From Centroberyx gerrardi (Eukaryota > Chordata > Actinopteri > Beryciformes > Berycidae): a DNA stretch of 64,000 bases. Both the position numbers and the translations under genes were made by a program. Each line of letters opens with the position of its first letter. Position 1 is the stretch's first letter. Below the pieces are notes generated by a model. The model saw nothing but the letters and a program-made list of their open reading frames with translations, was not told the DNA's origin and made no database searches. Below are positions 28,873 to 40,405 of the stretch, piece by piece. The stretch spans positions 29,556,992 through 29,620,991 of the forward strand of contig NC_135998.1 of NCBI RefSeq assembly GCF_048128805.1. The letters are read 5' to 3'.

Positions 28873-29459
28873 AAAGTCTAGACCATGAATAATCCAAAAT
28901 AAAAATTGTAGGATTTGAGGTGATGGCAGCACATCATATGTTGCTCCATAAAAAAATCTAATTGTAGATGCCTCCATATTCTACAAGTGTCTCCAACAAA
29001 CCTTCTTCCCCTCTACACTGATCACTCACTGTCCCTGATTAGCTTGAGAAACAGCTTTGGCACACTTTGCTGCTTCCTCTTGGCAGTGCATTTGCTTTGC
29101 TACCCATTTCCTCCTCTCTAAGACTGTTGCTGCGTGCCATACAGGAGTGTTTATGCCAAAATCATGCCTCCATCATGCTGTAGTAAATTCCAATGTGATT
29201 AAGCCTATGCCTTGGAAAGAGCTGTAAACCAGATTTCATATTACAATAAGGGAAATCTTCCGTCTACATTCAAGAGGCAAATCTGACTGACCAAAACTGA
29301 CTTATTTCTGAAGAAACTTTCTCTTTCTATTTAGAACAAGATCTACTCATGCATGGTAATTTCAGTTGTGCTTTAGGGGCTTGTGAAGTTACCACTTTCA
29401 CTCTTAAAGCTAAAAGATATATGGTGGTTTATATGCTTCATAGTCTTCTGTTGTATTTA

Positions 29460-29760
29460 TAACCTCTACGAACCAGTAATCCCTTAAAATACCCTTACAT
29501 TTACATGAATTCACCCCTTAATTCATGCAAAATCCCCTTCAAATTAATCAAGGGAGTTATTAATGGAGGAGATCCCATCAAAACCCCCTTAAACACCTGT
29601 TAATTATTGACTCCTTACTTTTTAATTTAATGTAAAATTCAGGGAGACAGGAACTTTCCATTAATAATTCATTAATAATCATGCAATTAATTACTACTGT
29701 ATCCACGAATCAACCCATGAATAAATCCCTTAAAAACCCATGATGCTAACCTTACTTTTT
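29460..29760. repeat. AT-rich stretch with recurring CCCTTAAA words
   Basis: CCCTTAAAATACCC, CCCCTTAATTCATG, CCCCCTTAAACACC and CCCTTAAAAACCC recur with ATTAATAAT words. This suggests a decayed repeat of unknown class upstream of ppp6c. No coding potential. Confidence 0.3.
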
Positions 29761-30979
29761 TAAAGCTATGTTATTTTTAATGGATAATTAATGTTAATGT
29801 AATGGAGAAATTAAGGACATTTCAGTTGTACACTGGCATTCAGTTACTCTGCACCTTTTCACCAGAAAATGTACTTTTTTTAAAACTGCATTTTCTTGAT
29901 GCATGGCATTGTTTACTTGATTAGAGCGGTGTATTTAAGTCAAAGTGTTTTTACCACCGCGCTCCAGAATAGGTGGAATTTTTCTCGGGTATACGTCACT
30001 TCAAAGATACACACAACAACACACATAACATGTACAGACAAGACAAAAAAATAATAAATAAATAGGTCAGTGTGAACATATAAGGAGAACGATGTAATTA
30101 CAAGCTCGTGGAAGTAGTTTGTGGCAATGGCAGTGCCAAAGAGATCATAATTCTTACTGCTATGGGGAAGAATCTGTCATTATACTGTGAAGATATAGTG
30201 GCTATTGCCCCAAAATGATTGCCTATGGGCGCAGCTGTTGAAAGAGCAGAAATCAAGTTGAAGACAGCTTGAAGTCACCCGAGTCTAGACAGGTTCACTA
30301 CCCACTCCAGTCAGCCAAGAGTCACGAGCATTTTGACCCTAGGTACTGTACATCAAGTATTTTTGTCTCGGTGCCTACTGTTCTTATAGCAGAGGAGTTG
30401 GTATAAGATGCTTGAAATGTCTAATGAATTCTCCTAAAGGTCCATTTGTACCATTAGGTGGCGACTTTGTACTGTGTCTTTTGTGTCCTGTCCTGTCCAT
30501 TTCTGTGTCTTGTCCTGTGTGTTAGGTTTTCCCAAGGAGGTTCTATATTGGGTTTGCCTTGTACTATTAGGTGGCTATCATCTTGCCATGCGCGATTGTC
30601 ATAATAAATAAATAATTAAAAAGAATAACAATTCAACAATTTCAATTGAAGATTGAATTTGGTTACCGGTATATAGAAACAGCAATCACTGCGGCAGTAG
30701 GTGGCGGTGTTGCACCTTTACTTTGGACGCCAACAGCCGTTGAAGACAGCTGCGTCAAGGCGGTTAGACTTAGGTAGTGCACCACCGGAAAAGGTAACCT
30801 TACCTTCAAAATAAAAGACGCACAATTGCCACGGACATTTTCAGAGCATTTTCCAATAACATGCGTTGTGGTTTAATTCACTACAGATTCCTCCCTAAAT
30901 GGCTGCTTATTTTCACTTTAGTACTACATATTACTCAAGAACGTATTCGCCAATGTAGATTGTTATTTTAATGTTGTTA

Positions 30980-30988
30980 CCGGAAGTG
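30980..30988 (+). promoter_or_regulatory. ppp6c: ETS/GABP-type motif in the ppp6c promoter region
   Basis: CCGGAAGTG, the consensus core for GABPA/ETS factors, lies 192 bp upstream of the ppp6c ATG. Such sites mark TATA-less housekeeping promoters, and no TATA box is evident here. Function is inferred from the motif alone. Confidence 0.5.
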
Positions 30989-31039
30989 CTACATTTTCTT
31001 TCTAGTTAACTTGACACTGGTGTTGAAAGGTTGAAAGTT

Positions 31040-31105
31040 GAAAATGAAGAAGCAGAAGAAGAAGAAGAAGAGGAAGGGGAGGAGGAAGAAGAAGAAAAAA
31101 AACGG
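31040..31105 (+). repeat. Purine-rich GAA/GGA tract in the probable ppp6c 5' UTR
   Basis: A run of about 65 bases is almost wholly purine (GAAGAAGCAGAAGAAG-like, then GGA and A-rich), ending about 75 bp before the ppp6c start codon. It lies downstream of the ETS-type motif, so it may be transcribed as 5' UTR. Such a tract can adopt triplex structure or evolve quickly in length. Confidence 0.6.
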
Positions 31106-31179
31106 GGAAAAAATGCTAGCTGGCTAAACTTTAGCTATCTACGTTTGTAACTTATATCGGTTGATTTGGTGTTTTGATA

Positions 31180-34100
31180 ATGGCGCCTTTAGACCTGGAT
31201 AAGTATGTTGAAATAGCCAGACACTGCAAATATCTGCCAGAGAACGATCTCAAGGTGAGGTTAAATCAGTTTTAACTGTTTTAATCGCGTTGGGTAGAGT
31301 CATGTTGTGCTAGCTTGGGTTAACGGTGTGACTGTGTAAGTAACTTTATCTAGCTAACGTGGCTAGTCAGCGATAGGTACTCTTAGATAAGGTTACCGTG
31401 ATTTTCATGGTAATTTCATGATTTTGAAAAACCGTCTTATAACGTCGCGGGTCATAACGATCACCAGCTAGCTAAAAACCTCCAGTGTGGACTGGAGGGG
31501 TAGAATCCATTAAAATGTAGGAGGCAAGCTACTGCTAGCTAGCTAGCTAGCTCAGTATTACCAAAGTATTACTAACTGTATGGGGCATGAGGACCAGGCC
31601 AGGGCAAAACCAAGCAGGAACCTATCAGCAAGTGTTATTACGAGTCCAAATCAATATACCAACCACATTTAAAATGTTAGGATTTACAACAGTTTGATAC
31701 ATTTTAAAACCAACTTAAGTAAAATGGCTGTTTCAAGGAAGTTATGAAGTCATGGGCTGTCGCTCATTATGTAATGCTATCAGAGTAACGTTATTTTATT
31801 TTAATGAAATCTGCCTTTATCGGGGGAAATGACTAGGTCGGCCGTTGCATATGTGTGCATTTTGCACTGAAAACCTGCTGCTGCTAAAAAAAAAAAAAAG
31901 AGAAGACACTGATCTCTAGCTCTCGACCTGTGGTTCCTCATCCGTTTGTTGGAGCACAGCTTATTGTCTGTTAATAATTACTCATATTTTCTATAGTACT
32001 TTTCTGAGGAGAGTCGTGTAGTGTGAAATGCTCAAAACAAATGTTAATCTGCTTTAATGAAGGGAAACCTCGCAGTAGTGCTGGCTGCACTGCGGCCCCT
32101 TCCGCAAAACAAAAACGGCTTTGAAACCTGAAAACCCATCTCTTTGAGAAATATTTGACACACCCCTCCCCAACATCTTACTCTATTTGCTTTCCTTTCT
32201 ACCTTCTTTTACTAGCCTTACCTTGCATTTCTATTGCTTTGTTACATCGTTTACAGCACTGTGGTTCTGACTCTCATGCACCTTGCACTCATCTTAACGA
32301 GCAAGGACTGAAATCTATGAGAATAGATGTAACAAATTGTAGCATTTTAACCTAACCCCCCCGCCCCCTTTTATTATTATTCCCTCCCTTTCTCTGGGTA
32401 ATATTACCATGAGCTGAACCTTACCACGTCCTGTTAATTAATGTCATCATACATGTTTTTGTTCTTGGCCTTTATACATATGTCACTACACTGAGGCTCC
32501 TGTACTACATGCAGCATCAGCGAGTTGTCCTCATATCTCTGCTATGCTCTCTGGAGAGAAGTGAAGCAGTTGATAGGTTTAGTCTAAATAGGGAGACTAG
32601 TTTGACAGTTTTCAAATATAGAATACCTTGGCTTCAGTAAGCTTACTTGTTTACTTTCCTATTGGCTTCAGTTTTGTCCTTTTTTCCCCGTTTTACTCGG
32701 GAGAACCATATATAGTTTTGTGTATAGTGGCCATGCATTGTCCCCTGTCATAGTCTGATTATATTTATTTATATTTAGATTATATATAATGCTTAATGAA
32801 TCAAATGTCAGGATTTGGAGCCCACAACTAACATCTTATTACCTCCGCCAAGGAGGTTATGTTGTTTTCGGTGCCGTTTGTCTGTTTGTTTGTCTGTTAG
32901 CAGGATTACGGAAAAACTGCTGGCCCGATTTTCATGAAACTTCGTGGAAGGGTGTAGCATGGGCCAAGGAAGAACCCATTAAATTTTGGAGCGGATCCGG
33001 ATCCGACTCATGAACAAGCAATAATAGCACGAACCTTGGCGGAGGTCTGCGCTCTCCGAGTGCCCTTTTAGTTTAATGAGGGATTCTACAATTTGGGACA
33101 TGTGCAATGGGACCAAGAAATAGTGTGATTGAGACATCCCCATTCTGGCAAAAGGTTCCATATATTATCTTGGAAAAACTAGACTGGTGTACATCTCTAA
33201 GGATTGTAGCTCCATGAGATGTAGAGATACCCGTTTCCCAGGTTCTTATCTCCATTGTATTGGTATAGGGAAGGCAATGCAACTTGGAAGAAGCACTGAC
33301 TTTGATATGCTCTTGTTAAAGAGAATCATATTGGATACATAAACTGAAGTAGTAGCCCCCTGCCCCTTAAGAATAAAATGCAATTTTTTATTTGAAACCT
33401 TTTGTTTTCTTCCTCCAAAAGGCTTTTCTCCTTCCTCACAAAGTAGTAAAATTGTTAACCCAGTAAGTTTGCTGCTTTGTGGATTCATAACGCTGCACTG
33501 TAACAGGATAATTATGCCCATTTACTAATTTCATGTTTTGCTTTTTCAGAGATTATGTGATTACGTTTGTGATTTACTCCTTGAAGAATCAAATGTTCAA
33601 CCAGTCTCTACACCAGTTACTGTTTGCGGAGATATACATGGACAGGTAACTGTTTCATTGTTCTAGATATTATTTTATGGCCAGTGGCCTTCTAATCCTT
33701 CTCAAAGCGCCAAGCTGGTTGCAGCTTATTACAAATTATGTGCTTGTTTCGTCAATATCAAGTGATTGCAGAGTCTCTGATTATATCGCTGAAATTGTGA
33801 CATTATTGAAGACACACTGCCTGTTATGTTTAAATGAATCAAATAATTGAAAAATAAATGGATTCTCTTAAACTTCCTGTCTAGTTTTATGACCTTTGTG
33901 AGCTCTTCAGAACTGGAGGACAAGTTCCAGACACAAATTACATTTTCATGGTGAGTAAGATGAAGATTATTTTTTATTTTACCAATGCAGTATCTCACGG
34001 GGGTGGGGTGGGGGGGAGTGATGTCAGACTAGCAAGCTCATGGTACCAGACCAGTTAAAGTCATATAGATGGCTGGTCAGTGAATGTACACTGGGCATAA

Positions 34101-36696
34101 AAAAAACAGTTGAATAAAAGGAAACTTCTGAATGTCTTTGGGTCTGAAATGATCTCTTCTTTTCCTTCTTCCAGGGAGATTTTGTGGACAGGGGATATTA
34201 TAGCTTGGAGACATTTACACATCTGCTAGCTTTAAAAGCAAAGTGGCCCGATCGCATCACGCTTCTACGAGGAAACCACGAAAGCAGACAAATAACGCAA
34301 GTGTACGGCTTTTATGGTGGGTAACACGTTATTCACTGTTACTGCTTGTATATGTAGGCAAAGGTTTTTTGGTTTTATTTACTTTTCACAAGCTCATCAA
34401 ACCACATTTTCATTTATATTCTGCTTTTTCAGATGAGTGCCAAACAAAATATGGAAACGCAAATGCCTGGCGATATTGCACAAAAGTGTTTGACATGCTA
34501 ACTGTAGCAGCTGTAAGTCCATACATGATTCATTCATATCGATTACATGATAACATTTGCCTGTTGTGCTTGCCTTTTCCAAGTGTATAAAATATTCATC
34601 TTTGATCTTAGCTATAGGATTTATGAACTTAAAGGCTAATTATGGTTATTTTCCACCTGGGCCTTATTTTCCTAGTTTTTGCCATCATGACAGTTGATTG
34701 TGTTGAAAATTACATCACTTCCTTCACAGAGTGTATCTTTTATAGATCACATTTTGGTGGTTCTGCTTTTTTAAAGCTTGTCACTAGCCTAATTTATCAC
34801 AGATTAACCGCTATTAACCTGGCAATATTTACAACATTTTTTGTTAGCCCTTATTGATCTTCATACTTGCTACTAAACAGGAACGTGCAATGGCGGTCCT
34901 TGCGTTTTTGGCGCCCCAAGCAATATCATGAAAGGAAATCCCACAAAGGAATCTTCCAAGACAATTGAAAGTGTATCAGAAGCACATGTTAAAGGATACG
35001 TTTGGCAATTTTGGACCTACACTACCAGTCAAAAGTTTTGACACACCACATTTTTCTATATTTTTACTATTTTCCACCTTTGAGAATAACAGTAAAGACA
35101 TCAAAGCTATGAAATAACACAAATGGAATTATGCAGTGACCAAAAAAGTGTTAAACAAATCAAAACTAATATTTTAGATTCTTTGCCTTGATGGAAAGGC
35201 AAAGGCTTTGGAAAGAAATTCACACATAGGATCAACTTCACTATTTATATTTGTCTAAGAAACACATTTCAAGCATTTAAGCAGAAGACTTTAGATCAAA
35301 ATGGCTTTAAGAGAATGAAAAACATAGAACATTCAGTCAGGTGTGTCCAAACCTTTCACTGGTAGTGTATATATAATTCAAAAATGTGAAATAGATTATA
35401 AAATAACCAAATTTATATTTGCCCAACATACCTAGCTGTTATATTTTTAGATTGATTCTTCACCATTCTTCCATAAATTATAAAGCTGACTGCTACAGTA
35501 CCTGGCCCATCCACAATACACTATGGCTTTTGTTGCAATTTGATCTCACTTTTCCAAGATGCTGCTTGTTTATGTATCATTACATAACTATGACTGACAA
35601 TAGCTGCCCATCAACAGCATTTAACACGGGTCAGCTAGATCCAAAAACAAATATTTTAACGTCATCTGTAACAACACTCATGTGCATGTGCAAACCGGCC
35701 AATGTGCAGACTTGGTGTGTGATGCGATGGTTGTGAAGTCACTTCCTGGTGCATGCATATGGCTGACTGCTTGGAGGGCCGGTCTGTGTCGCTCTGCCTA
35801 CAAATCAGCTTTCAGGGCAAACTCTGTCTGCAGAGTTCACATGCTGCAGTTCATCAGGTGGATTGTTTTGTAAGAGCGCAGCACAGCAGTAGCAACAAAG
35901 TGGTGGTGAAGAGAGACTGTAGTGACTCTTATTACAGGCTACAGTGTGCTACATTTTCAAACGATATGTCACTGAGGGAATCCAGCTAGAACTGTTTTCT
36001 AAAGTGCGACATAAATTATGTTTATTATCATTATTAATGTCGTGATTCTACCTTTATGTTTTCAGATCTAATGCCTGATTTCCTAATTGCACCTTTAACC
36101 TTTACCCAGTTGATAGATGAGCAGGTCCTGTGTGTTCACGGTGGTCTTTCACCTGACATCAAGACCTTGGACCAGATCCGTACTATCGAGCGCAACCAAG
36201 AGATTCCTCACAAGGGGGCATTCTGTGATCTGGTGTGGTCGGATCCGGAGGACGTGGACACCTGGGCCATCAGTCCACGAGGTGCAGGCTGGCTGTTTGG
36301 TTCCAAGGTTACTAATGAGGTAAAGTTGATTTTTTTTTTGTTTTTCCCTGGAAACTGAGAGATGAGAACCACTTGTTTTGGAGAATAGATACATACACGT
36401 TTGAACCAATTTTCCTCTTCTTCCAACGATCTCTTCCCTTGCGATAGTTTGTCCACATCAACAATCTGAAGCTCATCTGCCGGGCGCACCAGCTGGTCCA
36501 CGAAGGCTACAAGTTCATGTTCGACGAGAAGCTGGTGACGGTGTGGTCGGCGCCCAACTACTGCTACCGCTGCGGCAACATCGCCTCCATCATGGTCTTC
36601 AAGGACGTGAACAGACGGGAGCCCAAGCTGTTCCGCGCGGTCCCGGACTCCGAGCGGGTCATACCTCCCCGAACGACGACCCCGTACTTCCTCTAA
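31180..36696 (+). CDS. ppp6c: Serine/threonine-protein phosphatase 6 catalytic subunit, seven exons, 305 aa
   Basis: Metal-dependent PPP-family phosphatase that works with SAPS (PPP6R) and ANKRD subunits in mitosis, DNA-damage and NF-kB signalling. The exons are 31180-31254, 33550-33645, 33885-33950, 34175-34316, 34433-34512, 36110-36319 and 36448-36696. Phases match throughout and the total is 918 nt, exactly the length of human PPP6C. Signature motifs in order: GDIHG (residues 52-56), [10 protein letters not shown] (80-89), LRGNHE (110-115), HGG (163-165) and RAHQ (235-238). Metal ligands Asp53, His55, Asp81, Asn113, His163 and His237 are all present. The C terminus is TTPYFL, the PP2A-like tail whose terminal Leu is methylated in this family. 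The N terminus [14 protein letters not shown] separates it from PPP4C and PPP2C. The start context is ATAATGG, with A at -3 and G at +4. Confidence 0.98.
31535..31552. repeat. (GCTA)n self-complementary tetranucleotide run
   Basis: CTAGCTAGCTAGCTAGCT in ppp6c intron 1; the unit is palindromic. Confidence 0.9.
32838..33070 (+). mobile_element. Short interspersed element with CCTCCGCCAAGG ends
   Basis: Begins TTACCTCCGCCAAGGAGGTT and ends CCTTGGCGGAGGTCTGCGCT followed by CTCCGAGTGC. The CTCCGCCAAGG / CCTTGGCGGAG ends are inverted. The body has TTTGTCTGTTTGTTTGTCTG and GGATCCGGATCCG. I recognise this as a repeat found in many animals, but give it no class. Located in ppp6c intron 1. Confidence 0.7.
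35020..35367. mobile_element. Deleted Tc1-like transposon, 348 bp, TA flanked
   Basis: Ends are inverted repeats: CACTACCAGTCAAAAGTTTT at left and the reverse complement of AACCTTTCACTGGTAGTG at right. Each end is flanked by the dinucleotide TA, the Tc1/mariner target duplication. The interior keeps a TTCTTTGCCTTGATGG phrase seen in Tc1 copies but no transposase. Located in ppp6c intron 5. Confidence 0.85.
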
Positions 36697-37690
36697 TGAC
36701 GAGAGCCAATTTGTTTTCGTTTGTGTTTTTTCTTTTTTTCCTCCAGCTTTCGGAGATCCCACAGCCACAATCGAGGAACGCGGAACACGGCCTGAGCTTC
36801 ACAAACATTGAGTTTAAATCCAGCTAAACCCAAATGTATTCATGTGCAGCATATTTTAAGGAATTCATGGGAGTCACATCCCTTTCAGGTCTACAGCTTC
36901 TGAGCTTCTTCTAGGTCAGGATCTGGTTGCACCACATCTGTTTTGTATTGTCCCCCTCTCCAGTCCCCCGTGAGAAACTGTTTCAGCCTCTGTTAAATGA
37001 CAAAAAGCTGTTGTACGGTTTAATTTCGATCTCAGACATTCTATGTACCTATTTTAGACTATATTAAACATTCAGTTAAAATCAATGCATGTTAATGTTG
37101 AATTTATTTTAGAAGTACATTTTCAAAGAAAAAACACTTGAGTATCATTGTACTAGTTTGACTTTATGGTTGCCCTTTTAAAAGAACGGACATTTTCCCT
37201 TTGGCATGAGACGAAAATATATTGAAAAGGAGGATAAAACTGAACAAAAAAATGTTTAACCCATCCTACAGCATTATGCCTTAAACACTTTGCTTCCTAG
37301 TCAAAAACAACTATTTTCTATTTATTGTTTGGTTTGAAAACGTATCTACTCTCATGTTAGTGCAAAGAATTATTTATGCTTAAATGTATCCACAGCTGTC
37401 CATCCTAAACATTTACTGGCAATTCATTTCACACAATCGCTACATACAGTATCTGTCCGAATAGTTTGATAGTTTGTGATGAATTGCTGCAGTGTTTGCA
37501 ACAGTTCTGTGTGCCTAGATTTAATAGGCTTTTGAAATCAATTTCATATTTGACTGAAAAAAAAAGTACAGTGCAAGTACATGTTACTTGAATAGGTCAG
37601 CTCAATATTTGTAGTTATTGCAGATTTTTTTGCAGATGTTATTACTCCCCTGTTTTGTAATTTGAATAAAATGTTATCACTATATTAGCC
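36697..37690 (+). other. ppp6c: ppp6c 3' UTR to first poly(A) signal
   Basis: AT-rich sequence follows the TAA stop. A canonical AATAAA at 37665-37670 could end a short transcript near 37690. No open frame of note is seen in this stretch. Confidence 0.5.
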
Positions 37691-37923
37691 TGTCAACTAT
37701 AGTGTTCAGTTGACAGCTCAGAATAGTATTAGTGATACTGTTATTTCTCTTAGTGTATATTTTATAATTCAATTTTCACACCTCTGGTCGAACCATGAAT
37801 GGATGTTTGTAATCTAGTCATACCTTAAGTAAAATATATTTCTGCAAGCCACAACAATTCATTTTAACAGCAGACAACTTGAGAGGTGACCACGGTCAAA
37901 GTTGCACTCCCTTTTCAGCTTGG

Positions 37924-38032
37924 ACGGGATTATCCACACCTGATGAAGACCTGAGGGTCGAAACATTGTACTGTATTGAATAAAGAAGAAAAAAGAAAGG
38001 AGCTTTAATCCAGTGTGCAGATAATCCCCTTT
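37924..38032 (+). repeat. Short interspersed repeat with inverted ends
   Basis: The segment begins GGGATTATCCACACC and ends GTGTGCAGATAATCCC; the two ends are imperfect inverted repeats. Between them is the phrase CCTGATGAAGACCTGAGG followed by GTCGAAAC and an AATAAA. Similar 'gatgaag...gtcgaaac' tails are common in fish interspersed repeats. Family not assigned. Confidence 0.5.
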
Positions 38033-39978
38033 TTTAAAATCACTTTTCATGACTTTTTATCCAGAACCTGGCCTAAATATACTGTAGGTTGGATGCGCAC
38101 CTCTACTACCCTTCTTGATCTTTCAATATGGTCATATTAGATCTCATTACAGTTTGTAAACCACGTTGGATTTAACTGCACAGGTATACCGGGCCTGTAT
38201 CTGCTGGTCTTCCCCCAAGAAAGAACAATAATCTGTCAGAGTACAATATAAATAATGACTTTGCAATAACATTATGTATTACGTAGTTAATCATACTTAA
38301 CATAGTTAATTACATCTGCACATGGTAGGGTAACCGTCTTATTCTTAAATTATACAGTTTTTGGAAATAAAACCTAGATTTTCTTAAATGTTGTATCTCC
38401 ATGCTGCTGCTTGTACCTGTATCATCATTATCCTCATCACTGTCAGCTACAGTTGATGGCATTTACATTTTTGCTCATGTTGAGACTTTAAGATTTTATT
38501 TTCCCTTAATTTCTTGTGAACATTTTACAATTTGCCTAGCTTGATGCTGTGAGGATTTTTGGTTTGCTGTCTTTGCAGTGACTTCCTGAAGTCTGTGACC
38601 CTTTAACCTCACTAGACTCTTAGAATCTCAATTGGAGAAACAAGGCATGAACTCAGCAACACAGTGCATCTTAATATGATTTCTGCTGTGGGGGAATTCA
38701 ATATTTTACTGCAGTGTGGCAGACTCCAGGTCTAAGATTCACTCAAGACCAAATCCTAAACCAGTATTCCAGTTTAAACCCTGTGCCCTCCCACCACCAT
38801 CCACCTACCACAAACTGTTTAAATTTGGGGTATTAACAGATTCTTGAAAGGTTTGACTCAAATATGGAAAATAGGCTTTTTACAACTTTCATAACCTATC
38901 ATAACTCAAAATTTTACAGACATTACCAGCACAAACCAGCCTCAAAATAAATGTGAAACGTGAAAGTTTGGTTGTCACATTTAGTCAGTCCTTGGTTCCA
39001 AAGTGAAGTCAATCAACATATCAATGAAATAAACAAGACAATTAATGCGGTTTTAGCTTCATGAAACTTGTCTGAGAATGATGAAAAGCTATTATTATCA
39101 ATTTACCAATGGTAAATTAAAACAATTTCGTACACCTTGAGTAATTTTATCCTTTTGCGTATGTGACTTTAATATAATAATGCGATATACTGTGAGATCC
39201 ATAAAAAATTGGACAGTGACACATTATTGGATGCTTTGGCTCCACAATCTTATTACTCTGGATCTAATTTTGCAGATTACCCATTTCAGCCAAATCAGAT
39301 GATAAGAGAACCACTGCTATTTTCATAGACTCTCTGCCCATTTCAGGGTGCCAAAAGCATTTGCACAGATTTAGATTAAATGGTTATCTTGTAATTTAGT
39401 TCACCAAATTCTTGAGATCTTAATTTGTAGTTTTTCTTTCCAGCATTTGTGCATTTCAGTGTATCGCTATGAGGATTCAGCTGTGTGCACTTCAACCTTC
39501 ATTGTGTCACCTCACATCCTAGTGATAAGTATGCAGCCAAAACATGAATGTTCACTGTTTATTTATGTATAGAGTCTTTGCTGCAACATCTGCCATTTCT
39601 GGCATAGTTTAGTTAGATCTGATGACATTAGGTATTTATATATCTCACTTTGCTAGACCATTCCTTGTTTTTGTGTGTAATACTTATGAATAAATAATAA
39701 ATGATAGCTTATATATGCAATATATATATATATATGCAAAATGTGCATTATAACAAATAACAAGTCTACAGAACACCATAGATATGAATAGTGGCATTCC
39801 TGCAGAACACAATATGCAAGCCATATTTGGTTTCACCTATCTCTGATGATTCATATGTCACTGTATATTTTTCAAAGTTATCTGAATGAATATGAACACA
39901 TATGAATTGCTGTTGTAAATAATCCCCTTTTATTTAGATTTGTTTTTTAATACTCCTGTGCTTGATTACTGTCCTACC

Positions 39979-39984
39979 AATAAA
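39979..39984 (+). terminator. Distal poly(A) signal, possibly ppp6c
   Basis: AATAAA lies in an AT-rich stretch about 150 bp before the scai promoter region. If used by ppp6c it would give a 3' UTR of about 3.3 kb. The sequence cannot show which signal is used. Confidence 0.4.
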
Positions 39985-40130
39985 GCTTAATTTGAATTTG
40001 ATGGAGGTCATAGTTTGCCCACCTTTTACCATACAGCATCACTGGCCTTGTCTAGAAGTCACAGGGCAAAAAGCCCACTCGAACAGAATTGACCCCTAGT
40101 TTCAGGTTCTTTTATTTTGAAAAACGTGAC

Positions 40131-40405
40131 CCGGAAGTAGCTAGCCAGTTGTAGTAGAGCAGAGCCAGCAGCTGTCTTCACCCTGCCGCCCTGTCAGAGG
40201 ACAACAACCTCGTACCAGGCTTGAATAGACGAGTCACAGCCACACCGCTGCCCGTTACCGTTAATTAGACAGCGGTCCAGTGTAACTTACACAGTGAGAT
40301 GCCAAGAAAGTCGCGCTTCATCGACAGAGCTCGTCGTGGCTTTTGCACTATTTTCTGAGAAGGACCTATAGTATTTCTGTTCGTTAACGTTAGCCGGCTA
40401 TCGAG
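40131..40405 (+). other. scai: scai promoter-proximal region and non-coding exon 1
   Basis: A CpG-bearing block starts with an ETS-type motif CCGGAAGTAG (40131-40140) and ends in a strong donor TCGAG|GTAAG at 40405/40406. The first coding exon (41835 onward) begins at a TTAG acceptor 18 nt before the start codon, so a separate upstream exon is required and this block fits. The transcription start is not visible but probably lies shortly after the ETS-type site. The exon carries a small upstream ORF. Confidence 0.65.
40299..40358 (+). CDS. Upstream ORF in scai 5' UTR, 19 aa
   Basis: ATG at 40299 with G at -3 opens a 19-codon frame ending TGA at 40356-40358. The peptide is very basic (MPRKSRFIDRARRG then FCTIF). 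It lies wholly within the inferred non-coding exon and ends before the main start, so it could restrain scai translation. Peptide function unknown; it may only be a regulatory uORF. Confidence 0.35.
   Translation: MPRKSRFIDRARRGFCTIF

Larger units (their letters stand above)
37691..40090. other. ppp6c-scai interval, no gene seen
   Basis: AT-rich sequence without a convincing coding exon. It is either the long ppp6c 3' UTR or intergenic. It contains a repeat tail near 37930-38030, a short (AT)n run near 39719-39736 and the distal AATAAA at 39979. Confidence 0.5.

Noticed and set aside
36208..36768. 186-codon open frame on the minus strand
   Set aside because: It is antisense to ppp6c exons 6 and 7 and the intron between; the plus-strand frame is the conserved phosphatase.
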